Counted from the first letter of the stretch, positions 1 to 9,432 are shown. The stretch is DNA of 64,000 nucleotides from JAIESQ01 sp964495375 (GCA_964495375.1 CAZBWM010000007.1:76915-140914), one strand, 5' to 3'. Notes: generated from the sequence alone by a model not told the origin. Numbers and translations: made by a program.

Positions 1-1602
1 CCCGATGATCGCCTTGGCGGCGCGCAGGCCATCCAGCGCGGCGCTGACGATGCCACCCGCGTAGCCTGCCCCTTCACCGATCGGGTAAAGCCCTGCAATG
101 CCTGGCGATTCGAGCGTCGCCTCGTCGCGCAAGAACCGCACCGGTGAGCTGCCGCGCGACTCAGGACCCACGAGCGTCGCGTTGGCCAGGAATTTGCCGC
201 GCCAGCGTCGATCGATGGCCGGCAAACCGCTGTGCAGCGCCACCACAACCTGAGGCGGCACGAGCGACGCGATCTCGGCCGGCCGCACCCCGCGCGGATA
301 GCTCGACGCGGGCAAGGTCGTCGTCCTGCGATTCGCCAGGAAGTCGTCGGCTCGTTGGATTGGGCAGTAATAAGATCCTTCACCCGCGGCAAATGCGAGT
401 CGCTCGTACTGACGCTGCACCTGCATGCCAGCCAACGGATGGTTCGAGCCAAACTGCGCCGGCTCGAGCGTGATCATCATGCCGCTATTCGCAAACGGCG
501 AATCGCGCCGGGCCAGGCTCATGCCGTTGGTGCCGAAATAGCCCGGTTCCGACACGCTCGGCATCACGTAACCACCAGCGCACATGCAAAAGCTGAACAA
601 GTTCGTCGGACCGCGCGCCACCACGCTGTAATCGGCGGAGCCAAGTTTCTGCTCCAGCGGTTGCCCACCGTATTGCGCGCGATTGATCTGTTCTTGCGGC
701 TGCTCGATCCGCACACCGATTTGAAACGGCTTCTGCACCATGGGCACACCGCGTGCCAGCAGCATCTCGTAGGTGTCGCGCGCGCTGTGGCCGATCGCCA
801 GCAACACAAGCGACGCTGTGACATGCCCCGACGAGGTCATCACGCCGCGCACGCGCCCGTCGGAGATCTCAACGTCTTCGAGACGGCAGTCAAACAGGAA
901 CTCGCCGCCCCGGGCTTCAATTTGTTGTCGCAGCGCTTTGACCACCGCCGGCAAGCGGTTGCTCCCCAAGTGCGGCCGGTGATCGTAGAGGATTGATGGC
1001 TTTCCTTTGGCGGCGGCCAGCACTTCGAGCACTCGGCGCACCTCGGGTCCCGATGAACGGCACGTCAGCTTCCCGTCGCTGAAGGTGCCAGCGCCTCCTT
1101 CACCGAACAGGTAATTGCTTTCGGGGTTGTGCGTCCCGCCAGCGTCAAAGGCCGCCACATCGCGAATTCGATCGCGCACCCGTCGGCCACGTTCGATCAC
1201 CAGGGGACGGTACCCTTGCTCGGCCAAAAAATACGCCGCGAATACGCCCGCCGGCCCCGACCCGACGACTAGCGGCCTCTCCGCTAGCGGCGCGCTACCT
1301 GGCGCCGGCAGTTCGAAAGCAGGCTCTTCGTAAAGATCGGCCGCCACGCCCGTGCGACGTCGATTCAAACGGGCGACCAGCTCCGCTTCTTCGGCCGCGA
1401 CATCAATTGCTCCAGCGAGCGCGACTTCCACCGCATAGACGAACGATATGTCAGCTTTGTCGCGCGCGTCGAGACTTTTACGCAGGATGCGCCAGCGCGG
1501 CGCGGCGCCGCCTGGCAGCCCGAGCGCGCGGTTGACCTCGCGCGCCAGTGCCAGCTCGCTCTCATGAACGTTCACACGGATATTAGAAAGCCGGATCGGC
1601 AT
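1..1602 (-). CDS. FAD-dependent dehydrogenase of the COG2509 type (3' end missing)
   Basis: This reading frame runs off the left edge, so its C-terminus is absent. From an ATG at 1602 about 534 residues are present. A Rossmann dinucleotide-binding motif, GSGPAGVFAAY, lies at residues 114-124, followed by an ERG acidic turn. The region around residue 509 reads YPIGEGAGYAGGIVSAA, which is the FAD-contacting C-terminal signature of this family. The N-terminal 100 residues match the small domain that precedes the FAD fold in these proteins. Family members are usually 530-550 residues, so only a few residues should be missing. The physiological substrate of this family is unknown. In-frame stops lie just upstream of 1602, so the ATG at 1602 is the only ATG that keeps the N-terminal domain. 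The gene is divergent from the outer-membrane gene at 1842. Confidence 0.85.
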   Translation of the reverse strand, partial: MPIRLSNIRVNVHESELALAREVNRALGLPGGAAPRWRILRKSLDARDKADISFVYAVEVALAGAIDVAAEEAELVARLNRRRTGVAADLYEEPAFELPAPGSAPLAERPLVVGSGPAGVFAAYFLAEQGYRPLVIERGRRVRDRIRDVAAFDAGGTHNPESNYLFGEGGAGTFSDGKLTCRSSGPEVRRVLEVLAAAKGKPSILYDHRPHLGSNRLPAVVKALRQQIEARGGEFLFDCRLEDVEISDGRVRGVMTSSGHVTASLVLLAIGHSARDTYEMLLARGVPMVQKPFQIGVRIEQPQEQINRAQYGGQPLEQKLGSADYSVVARGPTNLFSFCMCAGGYVMPSVSEPGYFGTNGMSLARRDSPFANSGMMITLEPAQFGSNHPLAGMQVQRQYERLAFAAGEGSYYCPIQRADDFLANRRTTTLPASSYPRGVRPAEIASLVPPQVVVALHSGLPAIDRRWRGKFLANATLVGPESRGSSPVRFLRDEATLESPGIAGLYPIGEGAGYAGGIVSAALDGLRAAKAIIG

Positions 1603-1841
1603 GCGTGTGCTGGCGCTGAATTGCTATCGCCCCGATTGATGCGTTCATCGTCTCGGGCGGGCGGAGAACTAGGTAAACAGGGAACTCTATTCGCAACGTA
1701 TGGGTTGTTCTCGATTTTCCGATTCTACGCGGACGATGCACTAGAACGACCGCAACAGGTTTGCGCAACTGGCAAACCCGCGGTCCTACCCACAATCCAA
1801 TGCCTGCCTCCGAGCACGACAATTCCCAGGGAAACGGGACC

Positions 1842-3080
1842 ATGCGACGAGTAGACCGCGTAGCCATCGTCGTCGTGATGTTACAGCTTGCCGCCAGCGT
1901 TGCTAGTGCTGCCGACAACGGCGGCTGGTCGCGTGGGCCCAATCGGCACAGCATGCTGGTGCCAACACTGGCCTCGAACGCGGTCAGCGCTTCGACCATC
2001 AAGTTGCAGGAAGGCGCGGAGCCGGACGCCGCCGCGGACGTCCTGCCCTCGGCCGAACCCTCGACGGACGCCGCTGGGAGCACGGCTCCGTCCTCGGATT
2101 CGACAACCCAGCCATCGACTGGCGCCGCACCCGCGGCTGCCGAACCACTCCCGCCGGGGGCCTTCGTCGCGGGCGCCGACGAAGGTTACCTCGAACCACG
2201 GCCCGTCCCCCGAGCTGACGGCGCGCCCGACTGCGGCCCGCTCTGCCGGCTGCAATGCGCGCCGTTTGTAATTCCGTACCCCAGCGGCCTGACTGCGGGG
2301 TTCGAGGCGGTGCTTGCCAAGCCCTATTTCGCTACCAACAGCGCCCCGCGATTCGGTGGCGCGCAAGCCACGTTGCCCGAAAAATGGGAATTCGACATGG
2401 CGCCGCGCGCGTGGCTGGGCTATACGCTCCCCGGTGGCATGGGTGGTCGCTTCCGTTTTTGGCAGTTCGATCATCGATCGGTGCAGCAGACCCTCGCGCT
2501 CCCCGGCAGCGAGCAGCAATTGCAAAGCCGACTGGCGCTGCAAACCTTCGACGTCGAATGGACGCAGCGCGCACAAATGGGCCGGCTGGTGTTCAACTTC
2601 GCGGCCGGCTTGCGCTACGCCACGATTGACCACGCGAGCCACAACCAATTCACGTTGATTACTGCGCCGCCGTTTGAGACGTCATCGGCCCACTTCGTGC
2701 AAGAATTCCACGGCGGTGGCCCCACGCTGGCCGTCGAGATGTGGCGACCATTCTTGTCGAAGTTCTCGTTCTACGGAATTGCCCGGGGCTCAATCTTGTT
2801 CGGCAACCGCTTCGAACAAGGTCTGTCGAACATCTTTGACTCGAACTTCAACGTCCAGAACCGGCACGAGAGCTTGCTGCCGATCGGCGAACTGCAGCTC
2901 GGCACGCAGTGGAGCGAACCGATCGGCCGTGGCGTGTTCTTTGCGCGCACCGGTATCGAGGCCCAGGTGTGGGGAGACGCCGGCAACATCACGGCCGGCT
3001 CGTCCGTTAGCGGCGAGGTCTTCACGCCGAGCAACCTGGGCTTCTTCGGCCTGACGACCGCCGTCGGCTTCGCCTGGTAA
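1842..3080 (+). CDS. Probable outer-membrane beta-barrel protein
   Basis: The frame is open from 1761, but the ATG at 1842 gives a clean signal peptide (MRRVDRVAIVVVMLQLAASVASA) and follows a GGGAAACGGG stretch, so I chose it. After the signal there is a low-complexity Pro/Ala/Thr/Ser region (about residues 45-115), a short Cys-containing segment (CGPLCRLQC), and then about 270 residues of alternating hydrophobic and polar strands with many aromatic residues. The protein ends in FFGLTTAVGFAW; a terminal aromatic residue is typical of outer-membrane barrels recognised by the BAM machinery. The layout resembles the planctomycete BBP7 / Legionella major outer membrane protein-like families, but I cannot assign it to one. 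Ligand and function are unknown. It is transcribed toward the Gfo/Idh gene with a hairpin between them. Confidence 0.7.
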   Translation: MRRVDRVAIVVVMLQLAASVASAADNGGWSRGPNRHSMLVPTLASNAVSASTIKLQEGAEPDAAADVLPSAEPSTDAAGSTAPSSDSTTQPSTGAAPAAAEPLPPGAFVAGADEGYLEPRPVPRADGAPDCGPLCRLQCAPFVIPYPSGLTAGFEAVLAKPYFATNSAPRFGGAQATLPEKWEFDMAPRAWLGYTLPGGMGGRFRFWQFDHRSVQQTLALPGSEQQLQSRLALQTFDVEWTQRAQMGRLVFNFAAGLRYATIDHASHNQFTLITAPPFETSSAHFVQEFHGGGPTLAVEMWRPFLSKFSFYGIARGSILFGNRFEQGLSNIFDSNFNVQNRHESLLPIGELQLGTQWSEPIGRGVFFARTGIEAQVWGDAGNITAGSSVSGEVFTPSNLGFFGLTTAVGFAW

Positions 3081-3116
3081 GCGCGGGGGGGGCGCAACAG
3101 GTCGCTCAAGAGAAAG

Positions 3117-3139
3117 GCCCAGGGATGCACTCCCTGGGC
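3117..3139. terminator. Hairpin between convergent genes
   Basis: Nine base pairs, GCCCAGGGA with TCCCTGGGC, enclose a 5-nt loop. It lies 37 bp after the stop of the outer-membrane gene and 35 bp from the stop of the convergent oxidoreductase. The minus-strand side is followed by CTTTCTCTT and the plus side by TTGGTT, so it could act in both directions, though the T tracts are weak. Confidence 0.5.
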
Positions 3140-3173
3140 TTGGTTCGCTTCGACATCGATCGCGCGGTGGCAG

Positions 3174-4508
3174 TTACACCACGCGCGTTTGCCCTGGCAC
3201 TGCGACCGTGGGGACCGGCGGGGTCGATTCCCAGGTGATCTCGCTGGGCGTGTACGAGATTTCGCTGGCCAGCGCGTCGTCCCAGCGGAGCATTTTGCCT
3301 GAGTAGGTGGCCATGCGGCCGAAGATCGCCGTCATGGTGCTGAGGGCGCCATTCTCACCTTCGTTCAGCGGAGTGCCTGCCCGGATGCTGGCGAACAAAT
3401 CGTCATGCTCAACCTGATACGGGTTGCCCCCTTCGCCGCGATATTTCCAGGGCTTCTCGCCGGCAGCGCGAATGATGCCGGCGCTGACGTCGCAGGTTCC
3501 CTTGGTGCCGTGGACGTGCTCGGTCACGCTGTCCCAGCAGCCGGGGATATGCCGGCAATAGCTGAACATCCGCGTGCCGTCCTCGTACTCAAATTCCACG
3601 GCGTGGTGATCGTAGATTTCGCCGAACTGCTCGGCCACGCGCACCTGGCGACCACCCATGCCCTCGGCACGGATCGGGTGGGCGCCTTTCACCCAGTTGA
3701 TAACGTCGATGTTGTGGATGTGCTGCTCGACGATATGATCGCCGCAGAGCCAATTGAAGTAGTACCAGTTGCGCATCTGGTACTGCATTTCGGACTGCTC
3801 CGGCTTGCGCGGATGAACCCATAAGCCGGCGCCATTCCAATAGCAGCGACCAACTACGAAATCGCCGATCGCGCCGTCTTGCAGGCGCTTGACCGTTTCG
3901 AGATACGCGGCCTGATGGTGCCGCTGCAAGCCGACTCCCAGGCCGAGATTCTTTTCCTTTGCCTTGGCGACCGACGCCAACACTGATCGCACGCCCGCGG
4001 CGTCAATGGCCACTGGCTTTTCCATAAAGACGTGCTTACCGGCATCGATGGCCGCGGCCAAATGCTGCGGGCGGAAGCCCGGCGGCGTCGCCAGAATCAC
4101 CAAATCGACTCCGGCGTCGATCACTTGCTTGTAAGCATCGAAACCGACGAAGCGGCGCTCGGCCGGCACGTCGATCTTGCCTGCGATCTCGCCATCTTTC
4201 TGCAAGTTGTTGTAGCTGTCGTTGAGTCGGTCTTCGAAGGCGTCGCCCATCGCGACGAGCTTCACCGGGCCCGCGGTGTGTAGCGCCTGCGAAGCCGCGC
4301 CAGTACCACGCCCACCGCAGCCGACGAGCCCGACCTTAATGGTTTCATCGGCGCCGGCACCGTGCGCCAGGCGACTCACCGAGAGATTGGCCGCCAATGT
4401 GCCGCCAACAACTGCCAGCGTCGAGCCTTTCATGAACATGCGGCGCGACGGGCTCGCATCCTGCGTTGAAGCGAGTGGCTGGCTCAACTTGGATCCTGGC
4501 TTCGTCAT
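3174..4508 (-). CDS. Tat-exported Gfo/Idh/MocA-family oxidoreductase
   Basis: A predicted NAD(P)-dependent sugar or cyclitol oxidoreductase of 444 residues. The N-terminus carries a twin-arginine signal (SRRMFMKG, residues 21-28) followed by a hydrophobic stretch ending in AHG, so the folded, cofactor-loaded enzyme is probably exported to the periplasm. The Rossmann motif VGCGGRGTG is at 62-70, and the family's catalytic-lysine motif EKP is at 163-165. The C-terminal half has the expected GGDWDW-like family features (HIVEQHIHNIDVINWVKGAHP). The ATG at 4508 was chosen over upstream starts because it gives the compact Tat signal and has GGAG at about -12. Such exported Gfo/Idh proteins occur in many paralogous copies in planctomycetes, and the substrate cannot be told from sequence. 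The next gene upstream on the same strand is the SUMF1-like gene. Confidence 0.9.
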   Translation of the reverse strand: MTKPGSKLSQPLASTQDASPSRRMFMKGSTLAVVGGTLAANLSVSRLAHGAGADETIKVGLVGCGGRGTGAASQALHTAGPVKLVAMGDAFEDRLNDSYNNLQKDGEIAGKIDVPAERRFVGFDAYKQVIDAGVDLVILATPPGFRPQHLAAAIDAGKHVFMEKPVAIDAAGVRSVLASVAKAKEKNLGLGVGLQRHHQAAYLETVKRLQDGAIGDFVVGRCYWNGAGLWVHPRKPEQSEMQYQMRNWYYFNWLCGDHIVEQHIHNIDVINWVKGAHPIRAEGMGGRQVRVAEQFGEIYDHHAVEFEYEDGTRMFSYCRHIPGCWDSVTEHVHGTKGTCDVSAGIIRAAGEKPWKYRGEGGNPYQVEHDDLFASIRAGTPLNEGENGALSTMTAIFGRMATYSGKMLRWDDALASEISYTPSEITWESTPPVPTVAVPGQTRVV

Positions 4509-4614
4509 GTGCGAAATCTCCAACGAGAGGGTGTACTGCGCGGCGACGCGAGTGTTTGCCGGTGCGCCGACCATCTGAGATCGCTCTGAACTCACGGCCT
4601 GCGGCCCCGTAGTT

Positions 4615-5784
4615 CTACTCCTTTTGGGTTCCTTCCGCCAAGTAGTTTGCTTTCTGCTCGGTTGATGGCTCGACCAGCGGCCTTACCAGGCGAAAGCCCA
4701 CGAACTGCGCGTCGGTGAAGTACCAGATACTTTGCGGAATCTGCGGGTCTTGCTGCTTCCAGGTTTTGTCGCTCCCACGCCGGGCGGCGCTGCGCAGGCG
4801 ATCCGCGTCGTCATCCCACGAGCCCCCCCGCGCTACGTGCGGATACGGTTTCGTCGGCGCGATGAAGGGCGCGTGTGTCGGGCGATCGGTCGGCAATGTG
4901 CCATAGAAACCGGCCGAGTAGGCATCCAGGCACCACTCCGATACGTTGCCGTGCATGTCGTAGAGCCCCCACGGATTCGGCTTCTTTTCGCCGACGGGGT
5001 GATAAGCGTCCTGGCTGTTGTCGAAGCTCCAAGCGTAGTCGCCGAGCTCAGCCGGATCGTCGCCAAACGAATACGCGGTCGTCGTGCCAGCCCGACAGGC
5101 GTATTCCCATTCGGCCTCGGTCGGCAACCGATAGTAATGCCCAGTCTTGGCCGAAAGCCACTCGCAGTACTTCTTGGCGGCATACTGCGTCATGCAGATT
5201 GCCGGGTAGCCTTCGCGCCCCATGCTGAAGCTCATGTCGGTGTAGGGCTTGGTCGGGCGGGTGAGTGCGTCGGCCACCTCGTCACGCGGCGTCGGCTCAA
5301 GCTTCGTTACCGAGCGGCGCTGAATATCAAGATTAAACGTCCAGATGTCGTACTCATCCCAGCGCACTTCGTGTTTGCCCATCCAGAACGGCTCGACCGT
5401 CACCTCGTGTTGAGGTCCTTCGTCCTCTTTGCGATCCGCCTCGTCGGCCGGGCTCCCCATCAAGAATTTGCCGCCGGGGATCGGCACCATTTCGAACGAC
5501 ACTCGGGTGCCCGAGATTTGCTCGACGTAGGGCTTCATCTCGGCTTCGGTCGAAGCTTCGGCTGAGCCGCTGGACGCAGCCTCTTCAGTTGCGACGACCG
5601 CCGGCTCGGCCAGCGCGATCGCGGGGGCCAATGTCGCCAGGCATGCCAGGAAAAACGGCCCGATCTGGCGAGCGAATGCGAGAAAGCGGGCGCCACCGGC
5701 TCCACCAGTGCGTTTCCGGCGCGGATCGCCGCGCCACGGGGTAAACTGCACTGAATCGCGAAGGCTCTGACAGATCGACTGCAC
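4615..5784 (-). CDS. SUMF1-like (formylglycine-generating enzyme family) protein, probably non-catalytic
   Basis: The start is taken as GTG at 5784 because GAGGAA lies 9 nt upstream and this leaves 25 bp to the divergent apbE start. The 389-residue product has a hydrophobic export segment (GPFFLACLATLAPAIALA) and then the FGE-sulfatase fold: FEMVPIPGGKFLMGSP, HEVTVEPFWMGKHEV, YRLPTEAEWEYACRAG, NPWGLYDMHGNVSEW, ARGGSWDDDADRLRSA and GFRLVRP. True sulfatase-activating enzymes have a cysteine pair just after the GGS motif; here that stretch has none, so conversion of cysteine to formylglycine is unlikely. Proteins of this kind are thought to act as carbohydrate- or protein-binding modules in planctomycetes. 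No sulfatase gene is adjacent. Confidence 0.88.
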   Translation of the reverse strand: MQSICQSLRDSVQFTPWRGDPRRKRTGGAGGARFLAFARQIGPFFLACLATLAPAIALAEPAVVATEEAASSGSAEASTEAEMKPYVEQISGTRVSFEMVPIPGGKFLMGSPADEADRKEDEGPQHEVTVEPFWMGKHEVRWDEYDIWTFNLDIQRRSVTKLEPTPRDEVADALTRPTKPYTDMSFSMGREGYPAICMTQYAAKKYCEWLSAKTGHYYRLPTEAEWEYACRAGTTTAYSFGDDPAELGDYAWSFDNSQDAYHPVGEKKPNPWGLYDMHGNVSEWCLDAYSAGFYGTLPTDRPTHAPFIAPTKPYPHVARGGSWDDDADRLRSAARRGSDKTWKQQDPQIPQSIWYFTDAQFVGFRLVRPLVEPSTEQKANYLAEGTQKE

Positions 5785-5809
5785 GGAAATCACTTCCTCA
5801 GGTTTGGAT

Positions 5810-6874
5810 ATGACAAAAGTACCGGCGCTCGCTGGCACACGGCGCCCGCTGCTCGCCCTGCTATGGCTGCTGACCTCGTCACTGGCGGCGAGCGGGAGCG
5901 ACGATCCCCCGCTCCAGCGGTTCGAGTTTACGCAGGTGCAAATGGGGATGGACTTTAAGCTCACATTCTATGCAGCCGACGAATCGTCCGCAAACCGCGC
6001 CGCCGTGGCCGCTTACGCCCGAATTGCCGAGCTCAATTCGGTTATGAGCGACTACGATCCGGCCAGCGAGCTATCGAAACTCTCCAAGTCCTCGGGGAGC
6101 GGCCAGGCCATCCCTCTAAGTGACGATCTGTGGAACGTGCTGGCCGTTTCACAACGCTTGGCCGACGAAACCGCGGGCGCGTTCGATATCACGATCGGCC
6201 CGCTCATTCGGCTGTGGCGCCGCGCGCGACGCGAAAGGGAATTGCCCAGCGCCCAACGTCTCGCCACGGCCCGAGCGGCCGTTGGACATCAACTATTGGA
6301 ACTCGACGAAACCGAGCGGACGGCGACGCTCACCAAGCCCGAGATGCGTCTCGACCTCGGTGGCATTGCAGCCGGCTATGCAGCCGACGAGGCGCTTGCG
6401 GTCCTGGCCCGCCATGGCATCCGACGAGTCTTGATCGATGCCAGCGGCGATCTGCTGGCGGGAGACCCGCCGCCCGGCGAGCGGGGTTGGAAGATCGGCA
6501 TCGCCCCCTTAGCTGACACAGCCGAGCCGAGCCGTTACGTTTGGCTCGCGCACCGCGCCATCTCGACGTCAGGCGATGCCTTTCAATTCGTAGAAATCGA
6601 TGGCATTCGGTATTCGCACATCGTTGATCCGCAAACGGGGCTCGGCATGACGACGTCGTTGGCCGTGGTTGTCGTCGCGCAGGATTGCATCACCGCGGAC
6701 AGCTTAGCGACCGCACTTTCAGTTTTTGGCAGCGAGCGCGGTCTCGAGTTCGTCGAACGCAGACCCGCGTGCGCCGCGTTGTTTGTCGACGGCTCGCGCA
6801 ACCGGACCGCTCGCGAGCAACCACAAACGCGCGTGTCCTCACGGTTCGACAAACTTGCGCCGCAGGCCAAGTGA
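5810..6874 (+). CDS. apbE: FAD:protein FMN transferase (ApbE family)
   Basis: This enzyme covalently attaches FMN to a threonine of exported or membrane flavoproteins, using FAD as donor and Mg2+. The 354-residue product starts with an export signal (RRPLLALLWLLTSSLAASG) that has no lipobox cysteine. Family motifs appear in order: SDYDPASELSKL, GAFDITIGPLIRLW, LDLGGIAAGYAADEA, LIDASGDLLA, GWKIGI, AISTSGD and YSHIVDPQTG, then ADSLATALSVFG near the C-terminus. The ATG at 5810 is preferred over an in-frame TTG two codons upstream. No Nqr, Rnf or FMN-binding-domain acceptor is encoded in the window, so its target is unknown. It is divergent from the SUMF1-like gene and convergent with the zinc-ribbon gene. 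Confidence 0.92.
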   Translation: MTKVPALAGTRRPLLALLWLLTSSLAASGSDDPPLQRFEFTQVQMGMDFKLTFYAADESSANRAAVAAYARIAELNSVMSDYDPASELSKLSKSSGSGQAIPLSDDLWNVLAVSQRLADETAGAFDITIGPLIRLWRRARRERELPSAQRLATARAAVGHQLLELDETERTATLTKPEMRLDLGGIAAGYAADEALAVLARHGIRRVLIDASGDLLAGDPPPGERGWKIGIAPLADTAEPSRYVWLAHRAISTSGDAFQFVEIDGIRYSHIVDPQTGLGMTTSLAVVVVAQDCITADSLATALSVFGSERGLEFVERRPACAALFVDGSRNRTAREQPQTRVSSRFDKLAPQAK

Positions 6875-6905
6875 TCGCCGCCGGCGTGCGCATTGAGCCG
6901 CGGAT

Positions 6906-7565
6906 TTACATTTGCTCGAGATACAGCCCGCGACGGATCTGCTCGGCGCGGCGCACCCGATCGAGCTCGTGGGCGACGTCGCGCACATGGTCGATGCCGT
7001 GCAGTGAGAAATCGGGATCGGATTTGTCATTCGATTTGATGCGAATCGTGCCGATCCCCAAAAACCGCTCGACGATTCCCTGCTCAAAGGTGATGTCGTG
7101 CATGTCGATCACCTCGATGCGATCGGTCACGCGCCGCAGAATGCCATGCTCGTGAAACAGCCGCTGGCTCGTCAGGCGATAGCGAATTGATAGCCTTCGA
7201 TACAGCAGTACAACAGCCGGCAACAGCCAGATCACCCCCCAGCCGAGGATCAGCCACTTCCAATATTCCGCCGGCATGCCAAGGACACCAGCCGCAATGC
7301 CCGAGCCGATCGTCACCACAAGCACCATGCACCAGGGTCCGAGCATGGCCATCGGCGAGAATGTCCCCTGCCAGACCTCCTCTTCGGGTACGTCGGCTCC
7401 GCGGCCGCGGCGGAGTTTGCCCCCCTGGCCGCCTTTGGCCTGCCCACTGTCGCGCCCCGCGCCGGCGCGTTGCGTCGCATCCCCATTGCCGGCGAGTTTC
7501 GCCCCGCACTCGGGACAAAACCGATTCGACTCGGCAACTTCAGCAGTACATTCGGGGCAGCGCAT
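6906..7565 (-). CDS. Zinc-ribbon and bacterial PH-domain membrane protein
   Basis: The 219-residue product begins with a zinc ribbon, CPEC at residues 3-6 and CPEC at 17-20 (two CxxC knuckles), followed by a Gly/Arg/Gln-rich linker. Two adjacent membrane helices occupy about residues 70-125 (MAMLGPWCMVLVVTIGSGIAAG and WKWLILGWGVIWLLPAVVLL). The C-terminal 90 residues match the YdbS/YdbT-type bacterial PH domain: YRLTSQRLFHEHGILRR, IEVIDMHDITFEQGIVER and GTIRIKSNDKSDPDF. Such proteins sit in the cytoplasmic membrane with a cytosolic PH domain; no enzymatic role is known. It ends 31 bp from the convergent apbE stop. Confidence 0.82.
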   Translation of the reverse strand: MRCPECTAEVAESNRFCPECGAKLAGNGDATQRAGAGRDSGQAKGGQGGKLRRGRGADVPEEEVWQGTFSPMAMLGPWCMVLVVTIGSGIAAGVLGMPAEYWKWLILGWGVIWLLPAVVLLYRRLSIRYRLTSQRLFHEHGILRRVTDRIEVIDMHDITFEQGIVERFLGIGTIRIKSNDKSDPDFSLHGIDHVRDVAHELDRVRRAEQIRRGLYLEQM

Positions 7566-7735
7566 GGCGAAAAGACTCCGCGATAAAGTTGTACCTGCCT
7601 GCCGTCAGGCGAACCGACGCCGGCAGGGGTCCGCTCGCCGACATTTTTAGCATCCACCCGGCCAGGCAACCAAGGCCAACCGCCGCGCGAGGTTGATTTC
7701 GGCGACCCGCGTTCGTGAAAAGATGATGCGCGAAT

Positions 7736-7783
7736 GAACAAAAAAGGACCGCTCGTCCGGCGACGGCCGTGCGAGCGGTCCTG
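7736..7783 (-). terminator. Intrinsic terminator of the PEP-CTERM gene at 7817
   Basis: An 11-bp perfect stem, AGGACCGCTCG (7746-7756) with CGAGCGGTCCT (7773-7783), is followed on the minus strand by TTTTTTGTTC. It starts 33 bp after the stop codon. This is a textbook rho-independent terminator. Confidence 0.9.
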
Positions 7784-7816
7784 CGAATCATTGGCCGTAA
7801 GAATTGAGTGCTGCAG

Positions 7817-8692
7817 TTAACGGCGAGCGCGACGACGCATGCCCACGAGCGTCACCAGCGCTAACCCCATCCCACCCATCAGCACCGTAGTTGGCTCAGG
7901 AATGGCGTAGTTCTGCAGGTTGATGATCAAGTGATTGTTGTCGCACGCCGGCGCGTAACTAATCGACGTGACCACGTTGCCGCCAAACGCCGTTAGCGGC
8001 AGCGAGAACTCGATGATCGAGTGCTGCGTCGTTACCGAATTGCGCGTAAATATGTAATCCGCCATGGTGACGAACGTGCCGGGCGACTGATTGTCAATCT
8101 GCACTGGTAGGGGCGGCTGAAACCCGCCGTTATACATCGTCGGATTCAACCACAGGCTTCCGGCACTGGGCGATTTCGTGTCCCAGGCGCCCGTCACAAA
8201 TCCCTGCGAGTCGAGGCTGTAGATCGAGCCCAGCGCGCCCTCGGTGATCGCGGTGCCTGAGCCACCTCCCTTGCCACCCCCGACTTCAAGAGCGTAGGTG
8301 CCACCCTTGGTATTGAAGACAAAATCGCCCGGCCCGAAGCCCGTAAAACCATTGTCCGGGCGCTGACCGCTGACCACGGTCACATAGAGCTTGCCGTCTT
8401 GCACTGCGGCCGCGAGAACTTCGATATCGAAATCCTGCCCGCCGCGGCCAGGGCCGAGGAACTTACTACTACCCCACCCGTCGGGTGTGTCTTCCACAGC
8501 GATCCCGACGATGTTGACGCCCTTGGCGGGCGTGAAGGTGCTGGTATTGTTGTCGCCGACGTAAAATCCCCAGTCGGACAGATTGCCGTCGATCGTGATT
8601 GGACCGGCCTGGGCACTGGCAGCCAGCAGGCAAAACCCGAGCGTCAACAGCGACCATGCTGTTTGGGGCGCCCGACTTGAAAGTAAACGCAT
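7817..8692 (-). CDS. PEP-CTERM exported protein
   Basis: The 291-residue product has a signal peptide (LLTLGFCLLAASAQA) and a C-terminal sorting tail made of PEP (IPEPTTVLMGG), a hydrophobic helix and an arginine cluster (RRRARR). Such tails are recognised by exosortase in Gram-negative bacteria and removed during export to the surface or extracellular matrix. The mature part begins with GPITIDGNLSDWG, which resembles the start of CBM9-like / DOMON-type domains found in exported proteins, and it is rich in Gly, Asn and Ser. No catalytic motif is visible. The ATG at 8692 has a strong GGGAGGAG ribosome binding site 6 nt upstream. It is monocistronic, with a strong terminator downstream. No exosortase gene is in the window. 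Confidence 0.9.
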   Translation of the reverse strand: MRLLSSRAPQTAWSLLTLGFCLLAASAQAGPITIDGNLSDWGFYVGDNNTSTFTPAKGVNIVGIAVEDTPDGWGSSKFLGPGRGGQDFDIEVLAAAVQDGKLYVTVVSGQRPDNGFTGFGPGDFVFNTKGGTYALEVGGGKGGGSGTAITEGALGSIYSLDSQGFVTGAWDTKSPSAGSLWLNPTMYNGGFQPPLPVQIDNQSPGTFVTMADYIFTRNSVTTQHSIIEFSLPLTAFGGNVVTSISYAPACDNNHLIINLQNYAIPEPTTVLMGGMGLALVTLVGMRRRARR

Positions 8693-9432
8693 TAGAGCTC
8701 CTCCCGATTCACAAAAACGCGAACTGATTTCCAGAGTAATTCGAGCCCTCTCAGGTAATGAGAGCGCTGCGGAACGAATTTGCCCGGTAGCAGCGCGCGC
8801 AACCGGAATAAAACCAACCGCGCGGGATGACCAAGCGTGAAACGCAAAAACGGCGCACGAAAACGCTCGTGCTACGCCTGCGGATGAACCCGTTGAAAAG
8901 ATGGCCCTGCGGCCGACCCCTAGAGGCCAGCTAACAAAGCAAAACGGGATGTCGAGACACTCACTAGCGGTGCTCGCTTAAGACGAAACGGATTGTGATT
9001 TGGTCACTGGCAGTCGATTTCCAATACTCTGAAATCTGCCCCAATTCCCTGCGCGCCAAGTAAAATCGCTACTAACGCGCCAGAATTTTCACTTTTTTGA
9101 GATTATCCAGAACCGTCGTCGGTGTCAAAGGATTTATCGAAAAACTTCCCAATTATGAATTTTTCTAACCACCAATGGACACGCGACTTGTAACAAATCG
9201 TGGCGCAAGCAGCTAGCAACCAGGCTTCGACAGGCTCGCAATTTCGACCTCGAAGATGCCCTTCTCGCTCGACCGCGGCCCTAGCTCCGACCCCTGCCGT
9301 GCGATTCGATGGGTGCCGATGCCGCAAAACTGCCAGGGAGAACGGGCATTTTTTCGACCTGGCGGGCCCGCACGCGTCGATTACAAACAATTCGCGGGAA
9401 CCCAAGCTGCCGCAGGTAGATTGCCTCATCGG
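8693..9432. other. Long intergenic region without a supported gene
   Basis: 740 bp between a minus-strand PEP-CTERM gene and a plus-strand EamA transporter. It must hold both promoters. Reading frames here (for example 9103-9429 minus, 9256-9432 plus) have no family resemblance and no good ribosome binding site. The part around 9090-9170 is AT-rich compared with its surroundings (runs such as CACTTTTTTGAG). I see no repeat or RNA gene. Confidence 0.5.

Noticed and set aside
4732..5565. 277-residue plus-strand open frame opposite the SUMF1-like gene
   Set aside because: It is antisense to a protein with clear family motifs and contains no recognisable domain itself.
9103..9429. 108-residue minus-strand frame in the gap upstream of the EamA gene
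   Set aside because: No family likeness or ribosome binding site; the composition is that of random high-GC DNA.
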